The notes: generated by a model from the letters alone, not told the origin. A stretch of 14,156 bases of DNA from Anaerolineales bacterium (GCA_022865865.1 JALHTN010000299.1:1-14156); one strand, 5' to 3'; numbered from the stretch's first letter, positions 1 to 7,294 are shown. Made by a program: numbers and translations.

Positions 1-78
1 TACATTCATCCCACCCGTATCCTTCCCGCCCAGGGTCGCCAACGGGCAGGTATGGTATGAAAGCATCGCGATCCTCAA
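1..78 (-). CDS. GT4-family glycosyltransferase, N-terminal fragment (partial, cut by window edge)
   Basis: Only the first 26 codons lie in the window; the gene continues past base 1. Read leftward from a TTG at 78-76, the peptide begins MRIAMLSYH and continues TCPLATLGGKDTGGMNV. This is the N-terminal nucleotide-sugar glycosyltransferase signature of the GT4 family, of the MshA or sucrose-phosphate-synthase-like type, where a glycine-rich GGMN loop sits at the start of the first Rossmann domain. Such enzymes move a sugar from a nucleotide-sugar donor to an acceptor in the cytoplasm; donor and acceptor cannot be told from this fragment. The TTG start is preferred because GAGG (plus-strand 84-87) lies 5 nt upstream and because family members usually begin MRIAxLS. 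An ATG four codons later (66-64) is the alternative. An in-frame stop at 102-100 limits the upstream extension. It is divergent from the tRNA gene. Confidence 0.8.
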   Translation of the reverse strand, partial: MRIAMLSYHTCPLATLGGKDTGGMNV

Positions 79-93
79 TGTAACCTCATTTCC

Positions 94-122
94 TTGCCAT
101 TACTAGGTTTACCCTGTATAAT
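94..122 (+). promoter_or_regulatory. Sigma70-type promoter of the tRNA-Thr gene
   Basis: TTGCCA (94-99) and a perfect TATAAT (117-122) are separated by 17 nt, the ideal spacing. The predicted transcription start near 129 lies about 13 nt upstream of the mature tRNA 5' end at 142. The box lies just upstream of the divergent glycosyltransferase start, so the two genes share a very short control region. Confidence 0.75.
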
Positions 123-141
123 TTTCGCCGGATACCAAACC

Positions 142-214
142 GCCACCGTAGCTCAGTCGGCAGAGCAGTCGCTTCGTAAGCGACGGGTCAAGGGTTCGAA
201 TCCCTTCGGTGGCT
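142..214 (+). tRNA. trnT: tRNA-Thr, anticodon CGT
   Basis: The 73-nt cloverleaf is complete and well paired. The acceptor stem is 142-148 with 207-213, seven perfect pairs, and the discriminator base is U214. The D stem is 151-154 with 163-166. The anticodon stem is 168-172 with 180-184, and the loop TTCGTAA places CGT at 175-177, which reads ACG (threonine). The variable loop is 185-189 and the T arm 190-206 carries TTCGAAT. The 3' CCA is not encoded, so it must be added by CCA nucleotidyltransferase. The gene stands alone with its own promoter and a short downstream hairpin. Confidence 0.97.
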
Positions 215-240
215 TTTATTATTTAGCAAATAACTTTTTT

Positions 241-259
241 ACCCCACCACGGGGTTTTT
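241..259 (+). terminator. Probable rho-independent terminator of the tRNA gene
   Basis: ACCCC (241-245) pairs with GGGGT (251-255) around a 5-nt loop and is followed by a T run to 259. The stem is only 5 bp but mostly G-C, and it lies 26 nt after the tRNA, where a terminator is expected. Confidence 0.5.
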
Positions 260-322
260 AAAATGGAGTAGATACGGATTCCTTACCATAATAACGCGCT
301 GAATTTTTCATCACTCACCAGC

Positions 323-342
323 AAAAACTCGTTATTGTTTTT
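323..342 (-). terminator. Possible weak terminator for the DUF4177-like gene
   Basis: AAAAAC (323-328) is complementary to GTTTTT (337-342) across an 8-nt loop. On the minus strand the stem would be followed by U residues. The stem is short and A/T-rich, so this is a weak candidate. It lies about 100 nt downstream of the minus-strand gene ending at 445. The rest of 260-444 shows no gene or other convincing structure. Confidence 0.25.
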
Positions 343-444
343 ATCAAATCTGTACAACCTGTACTCCAGCTGTCAAAGATCTGATTTTAACCCGGATAAC
401 CCTGGCAATCACAATGAATAATGCGAATGGAGGGTTGGAATCGT

Positions 445-717
445 TTAATCAACCGGTCTTTTGAAATATAAGAAATGCCCGGAAGCAAACACCGATCCAC
501 AGCCAACCATCTCCCAACCTTGTTCACCCAGCTGGGCAAGCACGGTCGCTACTTCGTCCTGCACATCCGTCAGCGAACTCGTTTCGTCGATCTTGAACCC
601 CTCCTCTTTAACGCCCTTCGTGGTAAACAAAATCCTGGTGGGCTCATTGGGAATCCATTTCCAGCTTGTTGATGAGAATTCAATGGGTCCTAATGTGCAA
701 TACTCCCACTTCTGCAT
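445..717 (-). CDS. Small DUF4177-like protein
   Basis: This is a 90-residue soluble protein with no signal peptide or membrane segment. It opens with MQKWEYCTL and near the C-terminus has LAQLGEQGWEMVGC and then FLYFKRP. The pattern WEY, then LxxLGxxGWE, then a final KRP strand is typical of the DUF4177 family: small beta-rich domains of unknown role. No catalytic residues are apparent. The ATG at 717-715 is supported by AGGAGA (plus-strand 724-729) 6 nt upstream, and by a promoter at 763-791. It is a single-gene unit, divergent from udk. A 125-codon ORF on the opposite strand overlaps it but lacks a family match or a ribosome site. The family call is by motif only. Confidence 0.75.
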   Translation of the reverse strand: MQKWEYCTLGPIEFSSTSWKWIPNEPTRILFTTKGVKEEGFKIDETSSLTDVQDEVATVLAQLGEQGWEMVGCGSVFASGHFLYFKRPVD

Positions 718-762
718 CCATGCTCTCCTTTATGCAATTCAACCAGTATTCACATTTTGTTC

Positions 763-791
763 AGTCTACCCTCACATAGATCACAAGTCAA
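763..791 (-). promoter_or_regulatory. Sigma70-type promoter of the DUF4177-like gene
   Basis: On the minus strand, TTGACT (791-786) and TAGACT (768-763) are separated by 17 nt. Transcription would start near 756, giving a leader of about 39 nt that contains the AGGAGA ribosome site. Confidence 0.6.
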
Positions 792-833
792 GCGAGATCG
801 AAGAAAATGATGTTTTATTAAGCTCCCATCCGG

Positions 834-839
834 TATAAT
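834..839 (+). promoter_or_regulatory. -10 box of udk, placed for a leaderless transcript
   Basis: A perfect TATAAT ends 6 nt before the udk ATG at 846, so the predicted transcript would begin on or next to the start codon. There is no Shine-Dalgarno sequence between the box and the ATG. No good -35 hexamer is visible at the usual distance (around 810-816). Confidence 0.65.
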
Positions 840-845
840 TCAGTC

Positions 846-1484
846 ATGGAAGAAAGGAAAAAGCCGCTCACGATTGGAATTGCCGGTGGAACCGGATCAG
901 GAAAAACCACAATTGCCAATGTCATATTGGGCCGGGTTGGCACCCAACACATTGCTTACCTGCCCCATGATGCCTATTACAAAGATCTCAAAGATCTTCC
1001 CGTTGCCCAGCGGGAAATAATCAATTTTGACCATCCAGATTCATTAGATACTGAACTGCTCATCCAGCACATCAAAAAGCTCAAAAAATGGCAGGCGATC
1101 GATCTGCCGGTATATGACTTTAAAACCCATACCCGCACTTCACGATCACTCACGGTGCAGCCTCAATCCGTGATTATCATCGAAGGTATTCTGATCTTCG
1201 TCGAACAAGCACTGCGTGATCAGTTTGATGTGAAGATTTTCGTGGATACCGATCCAGATATCCGCTTCATTCGCCGCTTACAGCGGGACATCGCTGAACG
1301 CGGGCGCACAACCGATTCAGTGATCGAACAGTACCAGAACACGGTGCGCCCTATGCACCTGGAATTTGTCGACCCATCCAAACGCCATGCGGATGTGATC
1401 ATCCCTGAGGGGGGTCGCAACACGGTTGCCATGGATATGGTCGTAGCCCGCTTACGGGATCTGCTGCGGGACGAACAGGAATAG
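846..1484 (+). CDS. udk: Uridine kinase (uridine/cytidine kinase)
   Basis: This cytoplasmic P-loop kinase phosphorylates uridine and cytidine to UMP and CMP with ATP or GTP in pyrimidine salvage. The 212-residue length is normal for bacterial Udk. Walker A GGTGSGKT is at residues 14-21. HDAYYKD (41-47) and NFDHPDS (60-66) are the family's substrate-region motifs. PVYDFKTHTR (88-97) is the nucleoside-binding segment. IIIEGIL (110-116) precedes the lid, followed by RFIRRLQRDIAERGRT with the basic lid residues. The start is the ATG at 846; there is no ribosome site, and TATAAT lies 6 nt upstream, suggesting leaderless translation. It is the first gene of an apparent operon with a membrane protein and a peptidase. 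A phosphoribulokinase-like paralogue is possible, but the motifs favour Udk. Confidence 0.93.
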   Translation: MEERKKPLTIGIAGGTGSGKTTIANVILGRVGTQHIAYLPHDAYYKDLKDLPVAQREIINFDHPDSLDTELLIQHIKKLKKWQAIDLPVYDFKTHTRTSRSLTVQPQSVIIIEGILIFVEQALRDQFDVKIFVDTDPDIRFIRRLQRDIAERGRTTDSVIEQYQNTVRPMHLEFVDPSKRHADVIIPEGGRNTVAMDMVVARLRDLLRDEQE

Positions 1485-1489
1485 TGGGG

Positions 1490-2107
1490 ATGGTTTCAAA
1501 TACCAATCCCGGTTCACAAACCGGCTTGCAGCGCGCTTTGAAGCGCATTTCTACTTTTCTTCGCTCCCTATTGACCCCTGAAAGACGTACAACCCTGGCC
1601 CGCATCATGGCTTTGTTCGTGGTGATTGGCTTGAGTATCTTCATCTTCACCCTCCGTGACCAGGCTGAACAGCTGGCCATATATGGATACCCGGGGATAT
1701 TCGTGCTTTCATTTATGGCCTATGCCACCGTCTTGCTGCCGGCGCCGGGGGTAGCCGTCGTCTTCACTATGGGCAGCATATTTAATCCGCTCGGTGTGGC
1801 TCTCGCCGCGGGTACAGGCGCCGCGCTGGGTGAACTTTCCGGGTACCTGGCTGGTTTCAGCGGTCAGGCTGTTGTCGAGCGGGTGGAAGTTTACGAACGA
1901 TTGACCAGGTGGATGAAAAAGAACGGTTCGCTGACCATTTTTCTGCTGGCAGCCATCCCTAACCCATTTTTCGATCTGGCGGGTTTGGCAGCTGGATCAT
2001 TAAAAATGCCTGTGGTGCGTTTTTTTATCTTCTGCTGGATGGGAGAAGTCGTAAAAATGGGAATTTTTGCATTCGCAGGTGCAAGCGCGCTGAATATTCT
2101 ATTCTAA
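1490..2107 (+). CDS. VTT-domain (DedA/TVP38-like) membrane protein
   Basis: This is a 205-residue polytopic inner-membrane protein. Residues 1-30 are basic and soluble. Hydrophobic segments follow at about 36-55, 65-98, 101-125 and 146-204. The glycine-rich stretch GAALGELSGYLAGFSG (110-125) and the later PNPFFDLAGLAAGSLK (157-172) match the VTT (formerly SNARE-associated) domain of the DedA/TVP38 superfamily. Some members flip lipids across the membrane; the substrate here is unknown. The ATG at 1490 is chosen because AGGA (1477-1480) lies 9 nt upstream. A GTG at 1484, overlapping the udk stop by one base, is an alternative that adds two residues. It follows udk by 5 nt and precedes the peptidase by 14 nt, so it is very likely co-transcribed. 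Confidence 0.85.
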   Translation: MVSNTNPGSQTGLQRALKRISTFLRSLLTPERRTTLARIMALFVVIGLSIFIFTLRDQAEQLAIYGYPGIFVLSFMAYATVLLPAPGVAVVFTMGSIFNPLGVALAAGTGAALGELSGYLAGFSGQAVVERVEVYERLTRWMKKNGSLTIFLLAAIPNPFFDLAGLAAGSLKMPVVRFFIFCWMGEVVKMGIFAFAGASALNILF

Positions 2108-2121
2108 GGAGCTGAAAAATC

Positions 2122-3486
2122 ATGGAAGACTATACGCAAATCAAAGATTACCTCAATACCAACCTGGATCGCAGCCTGGCAGAACTTTCACGGTTGTGCG
2201 CCCAGCCAAGCATCGCAGCCCAAAATCTGGGTATGCAGGAGTGTGCAGAACTGGTGGCCGAGATGCTGAGACAGCGTGATTTCGATGTCGAGATCATGGC
2301 GACCGAAGGCGCACCAGTTGTTTTCGCACAGAGGAATGGCAAGCAAGACAAGACCCTCATGTTCTATAACCACTACGATGTCCAGCCCCCAGAACCGCTG
2401 GATGAATGGGAGACACCACCTTTCGAACCTGCCATTCGCGATGGAAAGATGTATGCGCGCGGGGTTGCTGATGATAAAGGACATATCGTCAGCCGGCTGC
2501 ACGCCATTGACGCTGTTCTCGATGCTGACGGTGAACTACCCTGCAATATTAAATTCGTCATCGAAGGGGAAGAAGAGACGAGCAGCATTCACCTGCACGA
2601 GTTCATCCAGTTAAATCAAGCCAAACTGTCCGCTGACGCCTGTGTCTGGGAGTTCGGCGGCGTCGATCACCGCGAGGTGCCGATCCAATACCTGGGAATG
2701 CGCGGCATCTGCTACGTTGAACTTTCTGTGCGCACGGCCAGCATCGATGCTCACTCTGGGTTAGGCGGTTCGATCTTCCCCAACGCTGCCTGGCGACTGA
2801 TTTGGGCACTGCGATCCATTAAAGGTACAGATGAGCGCATCCGCCTGCCAGGACACTACGATGATGTCGTACCGCCAAGTGCCCGTGACCTGGAGCTGAT
2901 CGCAGCCCTACCCGAGGTATCTGAAGAATTAAAAGAACGCTATGGAGTCGAATCCTTCTTGAAGGGCTTGACGGATGGCGTCGATCTGCGAGTGGCAGAA
3001 GTTTTTGAACCCACCTGCACGATCTGCGGCTTTACATCAGGATACCAGGGAGAAGGCGGCAAAACCGTACTTCCTGCATACGCCTCAGCCAAAGTCGATT
3101 TTCGTTTGGTCCCCAACCAGAAGCCAGAGGATGTACTGCTCAACCTACGCAAATTCCTCGACCAGGAAGGCTTTATGGATATCGAAATCACTTATCTAGG
3201 GGGAGAGCCACCTGCGCGCACCGATCCCGACGATCCATTCGTGGCTTTAGTGATGCGGACTGCCGAGCCAGTATATGGACACCCGATGCAGATCGCCCCC
3301 ATGATCGGGGGTTCTGGTCCAAATTACCCCTTCATCCATATCCTCAACCTGCCAGTAGTGACTGCCGGAGTCGGCTATCCAGGCTCTCAAGCGCATGCCC
3401 CAAATGAGAATATGCGCATTGACCTGTACCTTAAAGGTGCTGAACACATTGCCCGCATCATCAAGGAATTCAGCCGTAAGAATTAA
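2122..3486 (+). CDS. M20-family metallopeptidase (dipeptidase-like)
   Basis: This 454-residue cytoplasmic two-zinc hydrolase has the length of the CNDP/carnosinase-like M20 dipeptidases. The metal and catalytic residues are all present: H84 and D86 in YNHYDVQP, D117 in RGVADDKG, the pair E151 (general base) and E152 (metal) in EGEEET, and H425 in SQAHAPNEN near the C-terminus. The dimerisation lid domain lies between, at roughly residues 200-330, with SIDAHSGLGGS at its start. It probably cleaves dipeptides or N-acyl amino acids; the exact substrate cannot be read from sequence. AAGGAG (2106-2111) overlaps the preceding stop codon and lies 10 nt before the ATG. It is the last gene of the udk operon and is followed by a strong terminator. 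Confidence 0.9.
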   Translation: MEDYTQIKDYLNTNLDRSLAELSRLCAQPSIAAQNLGMQECAELVAEMLRQRDFDVEIMATEGAPVVFAQRNGKQDKTLMFYNHYDVQPPEPLDEWETPPFEPAIRDGKMYARGVADDKGHIVSRLHAIDAVLDADGELPCNIKFVIEGEEETSSIHLHEFIQLNQAKLSADACVWEFGGVDHREVPIQYLGMRGICYVELSVRTASIDAHSGLGGSIFPNAAWRLIWALRSIKGTDERIRLPGHYDDVVPPSARDLELIAALPEVSEELKERYGVESFLKGLTDGVDLRVAEVFEPTCTICGFTSGYQGEGGKTVLPAYASAKVDFRLVPNQKPEDVLLNLRKFLDQEGFMDIEITYLGGEPPARTDPDDPFVALVMRTAEPVYGHPMQIAPMIGGSGPNYPFIHILNLPVVTAGVGYPGSQAHAPNENMRIDLYLKGAEHIARIIKEFSRKN

Positions 3487-3509
3487 TAATTTCACCAATA
3501 CGGTTAACA

Positions 3510-3547
3510 AAAAACTCGTTCCAATTTTACTCTTGGAACGAGTTTTT
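3510..3547. terminator. Strong bidirectional rho-independent terminator
   Basis: Arms 3510-3524 and 3533-3547 form a perfect 15-bp stem around an 8-nt loop. The outer five pairs are A-T, so the structure has a U tract at the 3' side in both directions (T 3543-3547 on plus; A 3509-3514 on minus). It lies between two convergent operons, 23 nt after the peptidase stop and 73 nt after the DUF4129 gene stop, and can end both transcripts. Confidence 0.92.
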
Positions 3548-3620
3548 CTGCTCCTTGATTGCATGCCATAACGTATTTGAAGCATTTAATGCTCAAATTT
3601 GTATTCTCACCCAGGTCAGT

Positions 3621-5135
3621 TCATTCAGTTTTCAACTTGGACTTATTTATAGATTTACCTTTTTGATTTTGCTTCTCTTTGCCTACACCCCGTAAATGAT
3701 CCCAAGCGTTCTCAACTTCGTTGATCTCTTGATTGGTCTCCGGTAGCTCTCCATAGCGCACGCGCAGATAAGCCGCAGTGATCACCCGCACATCTTCCCT
3801 GCCATCAGGGAGCAGGTTCTCCAGAACCGGCTGAAATTCCAATGGGGTGCTGGCAGGTGGACGAGGCACACCGAGCTGGTTGGCAAAATCCATCATGTGA
3901 GAATAAATGCGCCGGATTTTAGCAGCTGCCAACCACCGCTGACCAGCCCTCAAATTGGTCCGGTTGCGCAAAGATTGCCCCAACCCATCCAGCCGGTCTT
4001 GAATAGCCTTGCGCAGCATCCCCAACACATCACCACGCTCGATCAAACCTTCTCGTTCATCCAGGTCTGAACTTCTCTCGTTCATCAACCAGCGCGAGAT
4101 GCTGAAGAGAATTGCAAGAAAGATGGCAATCACAAATCCCCACAATAAGATCGGTTTAAGCAATTGCATCCAATTTAACAGACTGGGAATATTAAATAAC
4201 TCGAACAAGTTATTGGCAATACTGCCAAATGTGTTGCGCAAATCTTCCAGCACATTCATCATGGATTGTACTGCTCCAGATGCCTGAGGCATGGAGCTGG
4301 ACAGCCTCTCAACGATGAAGATCACCGGACTGATCAGAACCAGCATGAGCACACCAAAGATACCCATCGCCAGTCCACCAATACCGTTGATAATCGAGGT
4401 TTGATCAGAGACAAGCCAGGCCAGGAATCCGGCCAATCCTACAACCACCAGTGTGATGATCAGTACTCCCATGAACCAGCGAAAATCGAAGGGATTCCTG
4501 GCTCCCCCTCTTAATTGTGTGATCGTGAAAATTCGTGCCGCGGCCATGGAAATCAATGCGGATACGAAGAAAGTGTAAAGCATTGCTCCTGGTGTTTCAC
4601 CTGTTACCAAGGTATTGACCATGATGTATGAGACAAACATTCCCAGACCTAAGTAAAAATTTTGCCGCACAGACGTGGGGTCGATATACTTGGCGGCCAG
4701 GGCTAATCCCCGCCAATAAACCACCAGCACCACCACGATCACGAGGAATTCATCTGGAATCAGTCCTCGCACGTCGCTGAATGCCCGGAAAGGACGGTTG
4801 AACAGCTCTGCAAAACTGAGCGGATTGGTTTCGAACAATAGTAATTTCAGCCCGATAAATATTAACAGCACAATCAATATCAACGTCACTGCCCGTCGAA
4901 TTTGAATCTTCAAATTCAGGAAATTCATCAAACGGGTGGAGAGGTTAGCTAAAAGCAGGATACCCAGCAGCACAATAAATACACGCCAAATTGACATTGC
5001 ATAGGTCTCTGGAGTCAATGAGCGGTACCAGGGAGCGACCCAGGAAAGTTCCATGATCATCAAAGATAGGATGGCCAGTTCCCGCCAGAAGCGGATTTGC
5101 GGGACACGCAGGGAGGTGAATTCTTGAATAGTCAT
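3621..5135 (-). CDS. Polytopic membrane protein with C-terminal DUF4129 domain
   Basis: This 504-residue protein has about nine predicted membrane segments (roughly 16-37, 48-66, 80-100, 128-148, 158-177, 184-205, 219-243, 250-276, 320-350), followed by a cytoplasmic-type tail. Residues 405-480 look like DUF4129: IRRIYSHMM (407-415), GVPRPPASTPLEF (422-434) and AYLRVRYGE (455-463). The last 25 residues are very basic and low-complexity. DUF4129 proteins accompany MoxR and DUF58 genes, often with a transglutaminase-like domain. I see no transglutaminase Cys-His-Asp motif here. It follows the DUF58 gene by 22 nt in the same operon. The ATG at 5135-5133 has no clear Shine-Dalgarno sequence; translational coupling to the upstream gene may help. 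The molecular function is unknown. Confidence 0.82.
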   Translation of the reverse strand: MTIQEFTSLRVPQIRFWRELAILSLMIMELSWVAPWYRSLTPETYAMSIWRVFIVLLGILLLANLSTRLMNFLNLKIQIRRAVTLILIVLLIFIGLKLLLFETNPLSFAELFNRPFRAFSDVRGLIPDEFLVIVVVLVVYWRGLALAAKYIDPTSVRQNFYLGLGMFVSYIMVNTLVTGETPGAMLYTFFVSALISMAAARIFTITQLRGGARNPFDFRWFMGVLIITLVVVGLAGFLAWLVSDQTSIINGIGGLAMGIFGVLMLVLISPVIFIVERLSSSMPQASGAVQSMMNVLEDLRNTFGSIANNLFELFNIPSLLNWMQLLKPILLWGFVIAIFLAILFSISRWLMNERSSDLDEREGLIERGDVLGMLRKAIQDRLDGLGQSLRNRTNLRAGQRWLAAAKIRRIYSHMMDFANQLGVPRPPASTPLEFQPVLENLLPDGREDVRVITAAYLRVRYGELPETNQEINEVENAWDHLRGVGKEKQNQKGKSINKSKLKTE

Positions 5136-5157
5136 GAGGGTAGAAATTTCTTTGGTC

Positions 5158-6357
5158 TTAAATTACCGCTTCTGGAACGAAAGGCAGGTGAATAGTACGG
5201 ATGCCAGGAACCTGCTGCGGGGGCTGTGCAGCAAAGGATAACAAGGTGATTTGCCTGCCATGTTGTCTGAGCTGCACCAGGGTTTCGAATAATTCCGGGT
5301 TGGTAATGCTGGTAACAATCAGCAAAGTTGCCCCGTAAGATACGCGCGGCACTTGTTTGAGCAAGAAATTTTCAAATGGGCCGGTCACCACCGGTGTCAC
5401 GCCTGCCAGCGCTTCGAGCAGTGTTGCGAGCTGTTTTGGGGAGCGACCCGGGGGGATACGAAAGGGTTGATCAGCGTGTGCCAGGCACCCATTGGCGATC
5501 AATCCAACCCGGTAACCATCTTCGATTCCTTTCGTGGCCAGGGTCGCCGCCACCTTGATTACATGCTCAAGCAGCTCCGGATTCGTGCCTTCCCAATGAC
5601 GGGCAAAAGTGGATACATTTAAACACAATACCATGATATTGGCGGATGTGGGCTGGTAGACTTTTACCTGCAGCTGGCCGGTGTGGGCGGTAGCCGGCCA
5701 GTGTACTTTGCGGAAGCTGTCTTCAGGGAGGTAATCACGCACACCAATGGGTTGGTTTTGGTCCTCATACAGTCTTCGCCGTGATCGGCGGTCGCCAAAG
5801 GGGTCATCTGCCGGCAGCTGCAGGTCAGCAAATGGGATCAGGTCTGGAAAAACTGTCAGCAGCTCCACTGGTTCTCTCTCTTCAGAACGTTCGAAAATTC
5901 CAAACAAATCGCCAGACTCGAGACGCACGGGGCCTATTTGATATACCCCTCGCTTGCGAAATTCAAGGCGGTAATAACGCCTGGCACGCTCATACCAGCG
6001 CAGGCTGAAGACATGGGTCAGCAAACCTTGATCAGGTCGATGGGTCGGTGCAAGCACATCATCTTGCTCCGGACCGACAGCTTTTGGCCACGGATCCTGG
6101 ACCCGAAGCCAGGTCAATGGCAGCAGCTTCCGATTTTCAATCTCTATGCGCAAGGGTACGATCTCACCGGGGAAGGCACGTTTATAATGAGGTTTCCTCA
6201 GGTAGTTAACACCCATCAAGGAACGTCTCTGCCACCAGGTTGCCAGGCTCAAAACAATCAAGAGCACTAACAAGAATGTGACCAATAGCGAGACGCGCAT
6301 CACCACCCCAAATATGATCCCCACCACGAACAGAGGCAGCCAGCGCTTTAATTCCAC
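5158..6357 (-). CDS. DUF58 domain protein with N-terminal membrane anchor and degenerate VWA-like fold
   Basis: This is a 399-residue protein. Residues 7-41 form a hydrophobic hairpin that anchors it in the membrane. RGVYQIGPVRLESGDLFGIF (136-155) and GVRDYLPEDSFRKVHW (205-220) are the hallmark DUF58 motifs. The region from about 240 resembles a von Willebrand A fold, but the metal-site motif D-x-S-x-S reads N247-V-S249-T-F251. The first Asp and the last Ser are missing, so metal binding is doubtful. The start is GTG at 6357, one base after the MoxR stop, with AGAAGGA (plus-strand 6362-6368) inside the end of moxR. DUF58 proteins are encoded next to MoxR ATPases and are thought to be their partners; no reaction is established. 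Confidence 0.9.
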   Translation of the reverse strand: MELKRWLPLFVVGIIFGVVMRVSLLVTFLLVLLIVLSLATWWQRRSLMGVNYLRKPHYKRAFPGEIVPLRIEIENRKLLPLTWLRVQDPWPKAVGPEQDDVLAPTHRPDQGLLTHVFSLRWYERARRYYRLEFRKRGVYQIGPVRLESGDLFGIFERSEEREPVELLTVFPDLIPFADLQLPADDPFGDRRSRRRLYEDQNQPIGVRDYLPEDSFRKVHWPATAHTGQLQVKVYQPTSANIMVLCLNVSTFARHWEGTNPELLEHVIKVAATLATKGIEDGYRVGLIANGCLAHADQPFRIPPGRSPKQLATLLEALAGVTPVVTGPFENFLLKQVPRVSYGATLLIVTSITNPELFETLVQLRQHGRQITLLSFAAQPPQQVPGIRTIHLPFVPEAVI

Positions 6358-6358
6358 T

Positions 6359-7294
6359 TTATCCTTCTACAGGAACCGGGACAGCTTCAACAATATCTGC
6401 AACCAATTCTTCAGGTTTGCGGCCGCGTAATTGGGCTTGCGGAGAGATCATCAAGCGATGTGTCAGCACGTGTGGAGACAGAAACTTGACATCATCCGGA
6501 AGCACATAATCTCGTCCCTGGATTCCAGCCCAGGCCTGCGAAGCCCAATAAAGGGCAAGTGTCGCCCGGGGACTGGCCCCTAGTTCGATTTCAGGATGTT
6601 CACGCGTTGCACGGGCGACCGCCACCACATAATCACGGATTGAAGTTTCCACCCGGATATCTTGCCTTTTGATCTGAAAATCCATGATCTCTTCGGGCGT
6701 TGTCACTGCTTCCAAACCAGACAGCGGATCTTCCTTGCGGAAACGCTCCAGTATTGCACTTTCCTCCTCTTCGGATGGATACCCAATCACCGAGCGCAGT
6801 AGAAAACGATCAACCTGGGCTTCTGGAAGTGGGAAAGTGCCTTCCAATTCAACTGGATTTTGAGTTGCCATCACAAGGAATGGGCGCGGCAGGAGACGGG
6901 TGACACCATCGATCGTGATCTGCCGCTCCTGCATTGCCTCCAACAATGCCGATTGGGTGCGCGGTGTAGCGCGGTTGATCTCATCCGCCAGTACAACCTG
7001 GCTCATTATCGGTCCCGGTCGATATTCGAAGGTTTGTTCTTTCTGGTTGAACCAGTTCAAACCGGTCACATCGGATGGCAGCAGGTCGGGAGTAAATTGA
7101 ATACGGCGAAAACTGCAGCCCAACGATATCGCCAGGGCGCGTGCTAAGGTCGTCTTTCCGACCCCAGGCACATCTTCCAGCAGGAGATGCCCTTCTGTGA
7201 GCACTGATACCAGGGTTAGATTAATGACATCATCTTTTCCGACTATCACTTTCTGGATATTTTCTCGCAAACGTCTGGCAATATCGGCGATCAT
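6359..7294 (-). CDS. MoxR-family AAA+ ATPase
   Basis: This is a 311-residue cytoplasmic ATPase of the MoxR family; these proteins act as chaperones for VWA-domain or membrane-complex partners. Walker A GVGKT is at residues 44-48, Walker B VVLADE at 100-105, sensor 1 ATQN at 143-146, and the arginine-finger region AQVDRF at 159-164. The lid domain follows from about 210 with ASPRATLAL. I chose the ATG at 7294-7292 because AGAGGTG lies directly upstream (plus-strand 7298-7304) and the homologous region begins there. A TTG 15 codons upstream (7339) leaves the frame open but has no ribosome site and adds residues not typical of the family. It is the first gene of the MoxR-DUF58-DUF4129 operon. 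Confidence 0.93.
   Translation of the reverse strand: MIADIARRLRENIQKVIVGKDDVINLTLVSVLTEGHLLLEDVPGVGKTTLARALAISLGCSFRRIQFTPDLLPSDVTGLNWFNQKEQTFEYRPGPIMSQVVLADEINRATPRTQSALLEAMQERQITIDGVTRLLPRPFLVMATQNPVELEGTFPLPEAQVDRFLLRSVIGYPSEEEESAILERFRKEDPLSGLEAVTTPEEIMDFQIKRQDIRVETSIRDYVVAVARATREHPEIELGASPRATLALYWASQAWAGIQGRDYVLPDDVKFLSPHVLTHRLMISPQAQLRGRKPEELVADIVEAVPVPVEG

Noticed and set aside
348..366. GTAC-aacct-GTAC motif as an operator
   Set aside because: It is a short 4-base repeat in A/T-rich spacer with no nearby promoter in the right place, so it is not supportable.
461..838. 125-codon open frame on the plus strand over the DUF4177-like gene
   Set aside because: It has no ribosome site and no family pattern. 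The opposite strand has a promoter, a Shine-Dalgarno site and a recognisable domain, so this is a shadow frame.
4009..4514. Plus-strand open frames inside the DUF4129 gene
   Set aside because: They lie antisense to a well-supported membrane protein, and their composition looks like reversed hydrophobic codons, with no motif.
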